A stretch of DNA of 64,000 nucleotides from positions 2,728,001 through 2,792,000 of the forward strand of contig CP126199.1 in assembly GCA_030272155.1 (NCBI GenBank). The letters are read 5' to 3'. The position numbers and the translations under genes were made by a program. The notes below the pieces were generated by a model that saw nothing but the letters and a program-made list of their open reading frames with translations, was not told where the DNA came from and ran no database searches. The DNA is from Tetradesmus obliquus (taxonomy: Eukaryota > Chlorophyta > Chlorophyceae > Sphaeropleales > Scenedesmaceae). Shown one piece after another: positions 38,686 to 49,400 of the stretch (the stretch's first letter is position 1; each line of letters opens with the position of its first letter).

Positions 38686-41438
38686 TTGTGCTGCATGGGC
38701 AGCAGCAGCAAAACCAGGAGCATCAGCAGCGATTACGCATACCAGTGGCAGGGCTCCTTGAGAGCAATGTCTACAGCAGCTTACGTTGACGGTCAGGAGT
38801 CTCAGGAGTTCCCAGTAGTTTCCACGCCTGCTGTCTCGTCACCACAGTCACTCGCAGCGCTTGCAGCACCCACTGTACCACCAAACAGCAGCGCCACGAA
38901 CCCGGTGTCACAACGTAGCGACAAACAATCGTTTGTAGATGGACTCAAGTATGGCGCTGCTGGCGGCATAGCAGGGGCGTTCGCCAAGTCCTGCACAGCA
39001 CCCCTGGCCCGCCTGACAATCCTGTACCAGGTATGTCCTGCAAGCAGTAGAGGGCTTCAGAAACCGCTTCAAGCAGCTTGAGATTACGTTAGTTACCATG
39101 ATGGCTGTGCATGCTTCTTGCAGGTCCAGGGCTTCACAACAACAGCAGCAGCAGGGATAGCAGGGCAAGCAGAAGGTGTTGCCCACCCTCCCAAGCTGCG
39201 GCATGCATTCCTTCAGGTATATTCAAACTTAGTTTAAGCTTTAGCCGGTTCTGCAGCAGCGCGTGGGACTGCAGGCAGTTGCAGTGCACAGCATGTGCTG
39301 CATGCAGAGTCTCTGTAGTGCAGCCTGGTGTTGTCAGGCCTGACAGAGCAGCAGCAGGTGGCTTTGCTCTGCCAACTTCAGTTTGTTGTGCAGCAGCTGC
39401 GCAGTATGCACAACACAAAGTGCCGGTTCACGCAGCAGACAGACACGCTGGCCAAAGAGAGGGCCACCTACAACAGCACACACTGCCAGAGCATCTGTGC
39501 ACACGCTGATCAGCCCTACAGCATCTCCCTGACCTCTGTATCAGCTTATCATATCCAGCTAAAATTTCAAGGTGATTCAACTGGCCTCCTGGTATTGAGG
39601 TGCATGCAGCAGCTGCTGAACTGCCTATTGCATGCCCCGCATGCACTGCTGTTAACCTTCCAATGCTGCAGGTAGTGCGGCGCGAGGGTGTTGCAGCCCT
39701 GTGGAAGGGCAACCTGGCAACCATCCTGCACCGCCTGCCCTACTCGTCAATAAACTTCTACACGTATGAGCACGCAAACAAGTTCCTGGTGCAGCGGCTG
39801 CCGCCAGGGACAGACTTTGCGCGCACGCTGGCAGCAGGAGGCCTGGCTGGGCTGGTGGCATGCTCTGCGGTGAGCAGCAGCAGAAACTGCATCAGCAGCA
39901 GATACAGCAGCATTAGCATTTGCACCAGCATTAGCATCATCATACCAGACGCAGGAGTGACAGCAGCGGCAGCAGCTGAAGCTGATGAGCTGCGGGCGTC
40001 CAACATTGCCTGACCTGCTGGCTGTTTTGTCATGCTCATGCTGCAGGCTTACCCGCTGGACTTGGTGCGGACGCGACTGGCAGTGCAGACGCAGGGCCAC
40101 TACTACCACGGCATACTGCCCACGCTGCAGCGCATTGTGGCTGACGAGGGAGCAGTGGGGCTGTACAGAGGTTTAGGGGCAACGCTGCTGCAGGTGGGGA
40201 CAGGCCATGCTGTGCATGTGGGCAGGCAGCTGCTTGGCTGCCATGTTTTGTCGGCATTCGCTGTATCCTTGCACACCATGCTTAGTTTTGAGCCGTGTGC
40301 AGAGCATCAATCGTATTCGGCTGGTGCCGCAGCAGCTATTGCCGTCCACGGTGTTTGCTGACATTCTTGTGCTGGCCTGCTGCTGGCTTGGTGCTGCAGG
40401 TGGTGCCCTCTCTGGCACTGAACTTCAGCCTGTACGACAGCATCAGAAACTCCTGCATGGCTGTGTACAACACCACACGGCAGCAGCAGCAGCAGCAGGA
40501 AGGGCAGCAGCAGCAAGCAGCTGGCTTGCTGGCAGGCCTGGCTCGGCGGCAAGCAGCAGCTGAGCAAGCGGCCAGCAGCAGCAGCGGCAGCAGCAGGGGT
40601 ATCTTGGGCTTGAAGCAGGACCCTGAGAGTGCTGCTCACAGCCTAGCAGTGGCCAGCTCTGTGGACCAGGGCATCAGCCACAGCCAGATGCTGCTGTGGC
40701 ATTTGAATGATGAGGCTGCCGGCACGTGCGGTGGCTTGCGGCGAGCCAATGCTGCTGCAGCTGCAGCGGAGGATGCTTACAGCACCAGCAGCAGCAGCAG
40801 CAGCAGAAGCAGAGCAGTTCCTGCTGCTGGCCTCAGCAGCAGCAGCGGCAGCAGCAGCAGCAGCAGTTGCAGCAGAGTTAGCAGCAGCACATCTGCTGCA
40901 GGCTCTGCTGTGGAGGTGCCTGCTGGCATCAGCCTGGCGTCAGGCTGCATATCTGGCTTCCTGACAGCCACTGTTACGTTCCCGCTGGATGTTGTGCGAA
41001 GACGCATGCAGGTGAGCAGCAGCGGCTGGCAGGAGATGCAGCAACTGCAATTGTCACTGTGCAGATGTCAGAAGCGCCTGCAGCATACGTGTTGCTTGGC
41101 TTATCAACACTGGCCATGGCGGCACAGCTGCGATGCTGCAGGACATCCATGTTACAGCTGCAAGAAATGCACACTGTGCATGGCATACGCACCTGCGTTA
41201 TTCACAAGCGACCAACAACTGCTGCGTCTCCTGCTGCTGCTGTTGCCGCCAGGTGTACGGGCGGCAGCACCAGGGCGAGCCAGTCAGCTACAGCAGGGTC
41301 ATCCGGCAGGTGCAGCAGCAGGGCGGGCTCAAGGGCTTCTACACAGGCATTCTGCCAGAGTACTGCAAGGTGGTGCCTGGCGTGGCCATTGCATTCTGCA
41401 CTTACGAGCAGCTGAAAAAGTGGCTGCAGGCGCAGTGA
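38686..41438 (+). CDS. Mitochondrial substrate carrier family protein (SLC25-like)
   Basis: Six-helix carrier of the inner mitochondrial membrane or a related organelle membrane. Six exons: 38686-39030, 39124-39216, 39672-39869, 40047-40193, 40400-41011, 41253-41438 (526 codons plus stop). The three carrier repeats are visible through their signatures: CTAPLARLTILYQVQG (first), AYPLDLVRTRLAVQTQG (second) and TFPLDVVRRRMQ (third), each followed by the G-x-x-x-LY(K/R)G-type segment (LWKGNLATILHRLPYSS; LYRGLGATLLQ; FYTGILPEYCKVVPG). The pattern most resembles plant carriers of the ADP/ATP-CoA-like branch; the substrate cannot be assigned. A long Ser/Gln/Ala-rich insertion (about 130 residues) separates the second and third repeats and is unusual for the family. 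Start is ambiguous (38686, 38695 or 38767). Confidence 0.92.
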
Positions 41439-43149
41439 CGCGCTGGCTGCAGGGTCTGTGAGGTGATAGTGTGTGGTTGTTGGTGCGGCCGTGCGTTGTG
41501 TGTGTATAGCGTGTGTGGCTGGCGCCAGCACTTGTTGATGATTGCTTCTATGACAGCCCGTAGTCAGGTGTTTGTACATAGTTTCCGATGACGTGGTGTT
41601 GCACTGCATGTGACAGCACTTGGAAACCTCACCGCTTGTAGTTGCCTGGTATTGTGGAGCTGAGAGGGCAGCACTTGTTGCAGTTGGTTACACTAGCAGC
41701 TGTGGAGTCGCACAGTAGAGCAGTGTACGCACGCAGCTGACGTATACCAGCCGCATGCATTGTTTGTGTATGTGTTACAGAGCATGCTGACATGCGTCAT
41801 CTACTTGTCACTGTTTGACTCATGTGTCGCCCGCAGAGATTGCCTTTGCTAATCTGTGCAGGCAGTCGCATCAGCATGTCATTTCCTTCTGCTGCTCACA
41901 TTTCATAACCATTGGCAGCAGTCCTGCCGTTATGTGTGCACAGTGCGCACATAATATGCTGGTGCAAGCACGGCTTGCTCAGTGAGCAGGCAGTTGTGAA
42001 GAGAACTGGTTTGCGGTTTGCATGAAGCGTGAGACCGAAATCTGGTGCCACCAGATGCGTGTAGTTTGTTCCGACTGTTGCATGCGGCTTGACAGCCTGT
42101 GAGCAAGTGCCTGGCTTGCATGCACCTGGCACCTGCTGATATAGTGGACACTAGTAGCTGGAGGTCCCGGCTGTACTTCGGGCCTGAGTCACAGGCCATA
42201 TGGATGCATGCACTGCATGCCAGGGGTACATGCACTGCATTGCATGTAGATGCATGCTGTGCCTGGTCAGACGCCTTCAAGGCTTGACACAATCTGTGAC
42301 AAGTGATGGGATGGCGGCCGTGTCAGTCGTAACCTTGTTGTTGGCAAGGCACCACTCGATGTGATGATAACAAAAGCCCGTGTGCTATAGTTTTGCTGCA
42401 TACAGCAGCACAGTGGCTGCATGCACCTCAGCATGCGTGGAGACCCCCAGCAGGGACTCTCCCAGAAAGGGGCAGTGGATGCATGCAGTTGAATGACGAA
42501 CAGCCTGCCTCCGGTTAGCGACGGCCAAGCCTTGACGTAGGCAACATAAATTCATTCATTCAGAAGGCTTAATAATCCTTGCAGCTTCACAATCCGGCAC
42601 ACAAGTCCCCAACAAACCTCACTGGGGCTGAGACACTGAGCCCCGGTCGATGATTGTCATTTTGGCAGGGTTCTTGGCGGCCGCTGCCTGCTTGCAGAAG
42701 ATATGCGCACTGCACTTGCGCGCTGACTTCCATTGGACGCAGCGCCGACCAGCTGCCGATGCTGCTGCAGGCCCTGCTGTTGTCCTTTTTCAAACTGTTG
42801 GTTGGCACTCATTTTTTTCTCTTAGCGACACGTGACTGATCTACCGATACTGCTCAAAACCGTTACTACTTTGTTGCCGTAGCAACATCCAGGGCAATTG
42901 TGCCAACCAGCCAACCACGCCAGCTGCAGCAGGCAGCAGGTGCAGGCAGGTGTAGGATCCGCCTTATAGCGAGCTGGACAGCTTCAGCCTGCTTAGACCC
43001 TCTGATTTTCACAACACAGTAGCTCCTGCAGGGCAGGAAGTGCAGCTGCCGCAAGGGATAGCTGCAGTGAACAGGCAAGACCAACAGCAGCACTAACAGC
43101 AGCAGCACAGCACAGCTGCATCTCGGGCAGACACCTCAGCAGTGCCAGA
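41439..43149. other. Carrier 3' flank and gene A promoter
   Basis: No supported gene. TGCATGCA-type words are frequent around 42180-42260. The part 42655-42990 is clearly related to 50855-51190 upstream of gene B, so it belongs to the duplicated promoter of the A/B pair. Confidence 0.5.
42655..42990 (+). promoter_or_regulatory. Duplicated upstream segment of gene A
   Basis: Shares ordered blocks with 50855-51190: TTGGCAGGGTTCTTGG, GTGACTGA, CCAACCAGCCAACCAC-type and ATAGCGAGCTGGA. The conservation between blocks of otherwise diverged DNA suggests promoter or 5' UTR function or recent duplication. Confidence 0.6.
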
Positions 43150-44863
43150 ATGGCATCCTCCCATCCCAACCGTACCAGCGATGATAGATTCGAGTTCAGG
43201 CACAAGAGCCAGAAGGTGTGGGTGGACCGCACCACCAATGACGTCATCCTGAGGCTGCATGAAACCGACATTGTGCGGGTGCGGCCCAACGGCGACGTCA
43301 CCCTCTCAACCGGCGGCTGGGCCACACACAAAACCCTGCAAAGCATGAATGATGCGCTTTGGCTGTTTGGCATGTTTGTTGGGAGCACCAGCGAGTTTGT
43401 GCCTCAAGGTGACTGGATTGTGTACGACACACACGGGCAAACCTTCCCGTACCCAAACAACAAAGTCAACATCTCCACCACCTTCCCAGGCCGGGGAGGT
43501 TACGCATACATGCGTTCAAAGTGGCTCGCAGATTAGTACAACGTGCTGTACACAACAACCTATGTGCCGGCAGCAGCAGCAGCAGCAGTGCAGCAGCCCC
43601 TGCCTCATGTGATCAGCGCACCACAGCCACCGCACCTGGTGCCGGCAGCAGCAGCAGCGGCAGCAGTGCAGCAGCCCCCGCGTCATGTGATTAGCGTGCC
43701 ACAGCCACCGCACCTGGCGCCAGCAGCAGCGACAGCGGCAGAGCTTGCCCTGGCAGGCGCTGAGCTCGCAGCCGCGTCAGCAGCAGCGGCAACAGCAGCA
43801 GCAGGGCTTGCCCTGCCAGGTGCTGCGTGTGTGGAAGCGCCTTCAGGAGCTCCTGTGACAGTGCTGCAGCCGCTGCCTGCAGCTCAGCTGCCAGCGCCTG
43901 GCAGTGGCAGCTGGGCTGACATTGCTCTGTGTCCCTCGCCGGGGCTGCCGGCGCCTGCTTGGCCTCCAGGACTAGGTGCGTGGCATGCAGAGTTATGTGG
44001 TGTTGCAGCAGCTGCTCTTGACGCAACTAAAGCGGACATGCTTCACATCGCAGGGGATATGCAGGTGTCAGTGTGCAGTGTGCAGATGCATCTGTGGCGG
44101 TTGAGTACAGTTGCGGCTTAGACTTTTACGAACCCGCACCGTATGGACTGCCGCGAGCTATGTTTGTAAGCATTGCCTTATAGCCATGCATGTGTGTGGC
44201 GAGCGTAGCCAGGATAAGCACCAGCACCCACACCAGCATGAGCACTGCATGCAGCAATGTGCATCTGTGGCAGATCTCCAGGTCAGCACGGACTTCAAGC
44301 CGCAAGTGCTCAACCAGTGCTGGCTCCACCTGTTCTGCAATGCTGTTCCACCTGCAGAGCCACAGCATGCACAAATAATGAACCCAGAAGCTGTGTCACC
44401 TGGCGTCACTATGAGCATCTCCCACGACATGATGAGCCCAGAAGCTGTGTCACAGGGCAGCAGCTTGGGTGGGCTGGGTGTCTCATTCAGCGAGGCGCAG
44501 TTGCTGGGCGCGGTTACACCGCCGCCACTGCTGTTACAGCAGCAGCAGCAACCGGCGCTGTCGTTTGCTGAGCAGCTGCAGGCGCAGATGCAGCTGCTAG
44601 ACATGCATGATGATGAGGGGCTGCCCAGCGCAACTGAAGCCTGCGGAGAGGTGCCTAGCACGGGCAGCTGGACCAGCATTGATTCGCTGGGGCTGTCGCC
44701 GCCCGCTTGGCCTCCAGGACTAGGTGCGTGGCAAGCACGCGGTATTGCAGCACCGGCATTCATGCACGTGCAAAACACGAGACTAAACATGCGTGCTCCG
44801 AATGGACTGCAATCCAGCGGACGTGCTCAGCGTGTGGCCCATGAACCCAGTTACGGCTGTTGA
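43150..44863 (+). pseudogene. Gene A: RING-less paralogue of gene B, interrupted by TAG
   Basis: Exon 1 (43150-43975) encodes the same N-terminal domain as gene B (SQKVWVDR, VILRLHETDIVRVRPNGD, STGGWATHKT, GDWIVYDT). A TAG at 43534-43536 stops it at KWLAD, yet the same frame continues 3' with sequence aligning to gene B (YNVLYT, then Ala/Pro-rich linker, then GSWADIA). Exon 2 (44358-44863) joins in frame and contains AEQLQAQMQLLDMHDD, the helix that precedes the RING in gene B. The RING itself is missing; instead a second copy of the exon 1 end (PPAWPPGLGAW plus a GT donor, 44640-44735) follows. So it is either a pseudogene or a truncated 128-residue single-domain protein. Confidence 0.65.
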
Positions 44864-44992
44864 AAATGATGCGATTCCAGACCCTAGCCACTCCGTATGT
44901 TCACGCTTCAAGCTCTCAGCCCGTGCTGCCTCCGCCCGTCCTGCAATGTTCCGGTGTCTGTAGAGCCGCTGCATGCCCCTGATACCCACCAC

Positions 44993-47113
44993 ATGGCGAG
45001 CCCAGGAGCATCCTCAACAGCAGCAGCATCCCAGGTGGGTGATATTGGTAGCAGCAGCTGCCCCCCTCACCGTGCAGCAGCTTGCAGGCGTCATAACTTT
45101 GCATTCGTTGTACTAGCAGGACGTCACAGCGCGAGTATGGTTTCCTTGTTTGCTCGCCGCTTGCATGAGCGTGGCGACGCTTTTACACGCTCGCATATTT
45201 GTGCTGTGGTCTGGGAATGCCTCTTCTAGGGGAAGTCTAACAGGCAGCTGACATTGTTATAGCTCCAGCTGGTCTCTCTGCTCTGAGTGGCCCTGCCCTG
45301 CGCCGTTCCTTCTTGCAGGAGACGTGCTCGGCAGAGCACTACGAGCTCGACAAACCCGAGTATAAGACTGACGAGTTCATGCTGTACCAGTTCAAGATCA
45401 AGCAGTGCACAAATGAGGAGGCACACGACTGGACCCTGTGCCCTTTTGCCCACCCAGGTGAACAGCAGCAACTGCTGTGTCAGTGCAGCAGTACACTTGT
45501 GATATTCCTGTGCTGCAGCAGCTGCAATGCTGCATCAGTTGCATGCCTGCTCGCCATGTCAGGAACATGCAGTGCAGCTGGTTTCCCTACACCGCTGAAG
45601 ATAGTGGTCAACTGACCACCCCTGCTGCTGGGAATCCCCACGGGCAGACACAGCCTGTTGGCTGCCGTCCTGCAAACCCACTGATGTGCTATGCTGTATG
45701 CTCTTTTGGCCAACATCTGCTACAGGCATGCACCGCTGTCCTGCAAACTCACTGCGCTGTGATGCTGTGCTGTTTGTTTCCTGCTGTCGCAGGAGAAAAG
45801 GCGCAGCGCCGCGACCCCCGCCTGTACAAATACACATCCATCTCCTGTCCTGACTGGAACAGGAAAGGCAAATGCAAGCGTGGCACCGCGTGCCCTTACG
45901 CACACGGTGCGCAGCCAGCTTTTTGTACAGTAGCAGCCCTGAACAGCACAGCAGCAGCCATGGATGCACAACTGGTTGGCTGCGAGGGCAGTCGGCTGTA
46001 GCGGCTACTGCTTGTATTCTCCTTGGTTTCCTTGCGCACAGATGCTGCTTTTTCTGCTGGATTTGCTCACCCTGTGCGCTGCTGCACGCTGTGGTGTCCA
46101 TTCTCGCTGCATCTGCAACAACACCACAGGCAAGTATGAGCTGTGGCTGCACCCCAGCCGCTACAAGACGGAGACGTGCAAGGACGCACCCCACTGCACG
46201 TGCCGGGTGAGGCGACAGCAGCTCACTTCGCAGTAGCATTGTTTGACCGCTTGCAGGAAGCAGCTTGACCTGCCAAGCTGGCAGCGAGCGCGATGCAGCA
46301 GCCGATGTGGCCAGTACACTGGCACCTGTAGCACCTGCTGTCGCTGCTGTCGTGCCACCCGATGTTGTTGGTGGTATCTTACCGAATTGCATGTGCTTGG
46401 CGTTGGTTGCTGCAGGTGTGCTTCTTTGCCCATGCGCTGGAGGAGGTGCGCACAGTGGAGCCCGAGGACCTGCCAGTGCTGCTCGAGGAGGGAGGGGCAG
46501 CAGGTGCGCTTGCAGCACACGCTTGCAGGACACGCTTGCAGGACACACTTGCAGGACACGCTTGCAGGACACACTTGCAGGACACGCTTGCAGGACAATC
46601 TGCTGCTGGGACACAGCCATTGTAGCAGTGCATGTGCTAGACGTTTACAGTTGAAGTGTCGTGTATTCCTGGCGGTTGCCACAGCAGTGCTTTGGCAATG
46701 TTGATGTACATTTGCGGCCTTTGTGATGGCTGCCTGCGCTTGTTGCTGCAGATGCCGAGCTGCCGGCAGTGCCAGAGAGCGCAAGCCCAGCCCCTAAGTG
46801 CGGCAGCGATACCAGCGCAGAGGCGGCAGCAGCAGCCAAAGCCAAGGCGGCAGCAGCAGCAGCAGCAGAGGCAGCAGCAGCGCACACGCTGGCTGAGCAG
46901 CTGCAGGCCCACATGCAGCAGCTAGGCATTCAAGATGATGGGCTGCGTGCTATGACAGCCCACGGAGCAGCGCCTGCAGTGCAGCCGGCACCCGTGCTCA
47001 ACTGCTTGCCGCCGGCGCCTCTGGGATTTGCTTCGGGCTGCGCTCAGACCATGCATGCCTTGTTTTACGGCGTGACAGCCACGCCTACTACTGACATGTC
47101 CGTCATGCTGTAG
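44993..47113 (+). CDS. Tandem CCCH zinc-finger protein, plant RR-TZF type
   Basis: RNA-binding protein of the plant arginine-rich TZF class, which controls mRNA turnover in cytoplasmic foci. Six exons: 44993-45034, 45319-45457, 45793-45906, 46130-46206, 46416-46503, 46752-47113 (273 codons plus stop). Order: short start MASPGASS; the RR region with C-x5-H-x4-C-x3-H ([16 protein letters not shown]) then [12 protein letters not shown]; first finger C-x8-C-x5-C-x3-H ([20 protein letters not shown]); linker [12 protein letters not shown]; second finger C-x5-C-x4-C-x3-H ending CFFAH. The C-terminal part is Ala-rich and contains [16 protein letters not shown], nearly identical to gene B, a RING protein. 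That shared helix suggests exon exchange within the cluster. Confidence 0.9.
46507..46592 (+). repeat. 15-bp minisatellite in the TZF intron 5
   Basis: About six copies of CACGCTTGCAGGACA, alternating with a CACACTT variant, begin just after the exon 5 donor. Each unit contains TTGCAGG, an acceptor-like word. Confidence 0.9.
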
Positions 47114-47354
47114 CAGCTGCTAAGCAACCATGCTGTGGGTGTCGCACCCTGTGTTCATATGCCCCATGCCTTGTACTGGGCTGTGCTGCGACGTACCAAC
47201 AGGTATGCTGCAGGTGTTTATTGACAGAGAAATTACAGTCAGATGCATGCAAGCAGGCTATTATACACCCTACCAGGTTGGTTTTGTGCACTGCTGCTGC
47301 TGCTTGTGCGTTATGCCGGGCTCCGGCTGGTGTCACCTTGTTTGCTCGGTCAAC

Positions 47355-48960
47355 CAGCTGTGGGCGCTGTCACTGCATAGTCACAGGCAATCCGTATGCG
47401 CCTGTGCACTGGCGCCGCGTGTGCTTAACTTCTGTGCTGCGGTCTGTGCTGTCTTGCTGTACAGTCAGCCCAGCTGTGGGCGCTGTCACTAAATAGGTAC
47501 AGGCAACCTGTATGCATCCGAGCGCTGGGGCCGCTTTTGCTTAATTTCTGTGATGCGGTCTGTGCTGTCTTGCTGTACAGTCAGCCCAGATGTTGGCTTC
47601 ATCACTGCATAGTCATATACAACTTGTATGCATCTGAGCGCTGGTGCCGCTTGTGGTTAGTTTGTGTGCTGCAGTCTGTGCTGTCTTGCTGTACGGTCAG
47701 CCCAGATGTTGGCTTCATCACTGCCTTGTCACAGGCACACTGCATGCATATGAGCGCTGATGCTGCCTTTGTTAACTTGGCAGGCGTGCAATTCAGCTGT
47801 TGGCTTCATCACTGCACGGTTACATGCACGCTGCATGCATCTGAGCGCTGATGCCGCCTGTGCTTAATTTGTGCTGCAGTCTGTGCTGTCTTGTCGTACG
47901 GCCAGCCCAGCTGTTGGCTGCAACACTGCATAGGTACAGGCGATCTGCATGCATCTGAGCGCTGGTGCCGCTTGTGCTCGACTTCTGCGCTGCAGTCTGT
48001 GCTGTCTTGCTGTACAGTCAGCCCAGCTGTGGGCGCTGTCGCTGCATAGGTACAGGCAATTTGCATTTGAGCGTTGGTGCCGGTTTTGCTCAACTGCATG
48101 CATATGCTTAACTCTGTGCTGCAGTCTGTGCTGTCATGCTGTACAGCCAGCCCAGATGTTGGCTTCATCACTGCATAGGTACAGGCAATCTGTATGCATC
48201 TAAGCGCTGATGCCGCTTTTGCTGAATTTCTGTGCTGCGGTCTGTGCTGTCTTGCTGTACAGCCAGCCCAGATGTTGGCTTCATCACTGCATGGTTACAG
48301 GCACACTGCATGCATATGAGCGCTGATGCTGCCTGCGTTAACTTGGCAGGCGTGCAATTCAGCTGTTGGCTTCATCACTGCATGGTCACAGGCACACTGC
48401 ATGCATATGGGCGCTGATGCTGCCTGTGTTAACTTGGCAGACGCGCAATTCAGCTATGAATTCAGCTGTTGGCTTCATCACTTCATGGTCACAGGCAGCT
48501 TGTATGCATTCGAGCGCTGATGCCGCCTGTGCCTAACTTGTGCTGCGTTCTGCGTGTTCTTGGCAGGCGTGCAGTTCAGCTGTTGGCTTCGTCACTGCAT
48601 GGTTACATGCACACTGCATGCATCTGAGCGCTGATGCTGCCTGTGTTAACTTCGCAGGCGTGCAATTTAGCTGTTGACTTCATCACTGCATGGATACTGG
48701 CACGCTGCATGCATATGAGCGCTGATGTTGCCGGTGCTAACTTGGCAGGCGTGCAATTCAGCTGTTGGCTTCATCACTGTACGGTTACATGCACGCTGCA
48801 TGCATCTGAGCGCTGATGCCGCCTGTGCCTTACTTGTGCTGCGTTCTGCGTCTTCATGGCAGGCGTGCAATTCAGCTGTGGGCTTACCACCGCATGGTTA
48901 CAGGCATGCTGCATACATCCGAGCGCTAGTGCCGCCTGTGGCTAACTTATGCTGCATTTT
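47355..48960. repeat. Satellite-like tandem array, about 15 units
   Basis: The landmark CAG(C/A)TGT(T)GG(C/G)(T/C) recurs at 47355, 47471, 47587, 47703, 47794, 47908, 48024, 48152, 48269, 48360, 48463, 48577, 48668, 48759 and 48873. Spacing falls into classes of about 116, 114 and 91 bp, with one of 103 and one of 128. Units share GGCTTCATCACTGCAT, TGCATGCATxTGAGCGCTG and TGCTGTCTTGCTGTAC or CTTGGCAGGCGTGC. Unit lengths are mostly not multiples of three, so it is not a repeat protein. Confidence 0.92.
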
Positions 48961-49114
48961 CAATCGTCATGTCATACATCTACCTAGTTGTGGGATCAGA
49001 CACTTCATATGTATGAGCATGTTGTATGCGAGGTTGATGCATGTGCCACGCATGTTGTTGTTGCATTGTGGTTTGTTATTCAAAAAGTGTACGTGTGACT
49101 CAGGCCCTGCACAA

Positions 49115-49400
49115 CTATTGAGGGTCAACATTGCGAGAGTGCTGTACTGCATGTAGCCACAGGTCGGGATTGAATTGCGGAACGTATGAATAACCTCAGT
49201 TTCTCATGACGCCAGGGCACATTCGTGATCCCTGCCCTGCGCCGCTGATGTTCAACAGGCACTGCGAGAGTGCCGCACTGCATGTACTCTCTGATTGGGA
49301 GTGAACTGCGGCTGCCAGAGCCATGAACTGCAGCTGCCAGACTGTAGATGGTGAGCAGTGCGAGAGTTCCACACTGCATGTGATCACTGGCTCAGCGTGA
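49115..49400. repeat. Short three-copy dispersed tandem repeat
   Basis: TGCGAGAGTGCYGYACTGCA-type segments occur at about 49129, 49262 and 49356, each followed by a related GTGAAxxGCGG segment. Confidence 0.7.

Noticed and set aside
46161-46784. Minus-strand frames opposite the CCCH gene
   Set aside because: They include repeated [13 protein letters not shown]-type residues, which are only the antisense of the 15-bp minisatellite.
47537-48870. Short repeated frames in the satellite (MLPVLTWQACNSAVGFIT type)
   Set aside because: Unit lengths of 91 and 116 bp break the frame between units, so a repeat protein is not encoded.
47355-48960. CRISPR-like array
   Set aside because: Units are 91-116 bp with no short-repeat/unique-spacer structure and the DNA is nuclear eukaryotic.
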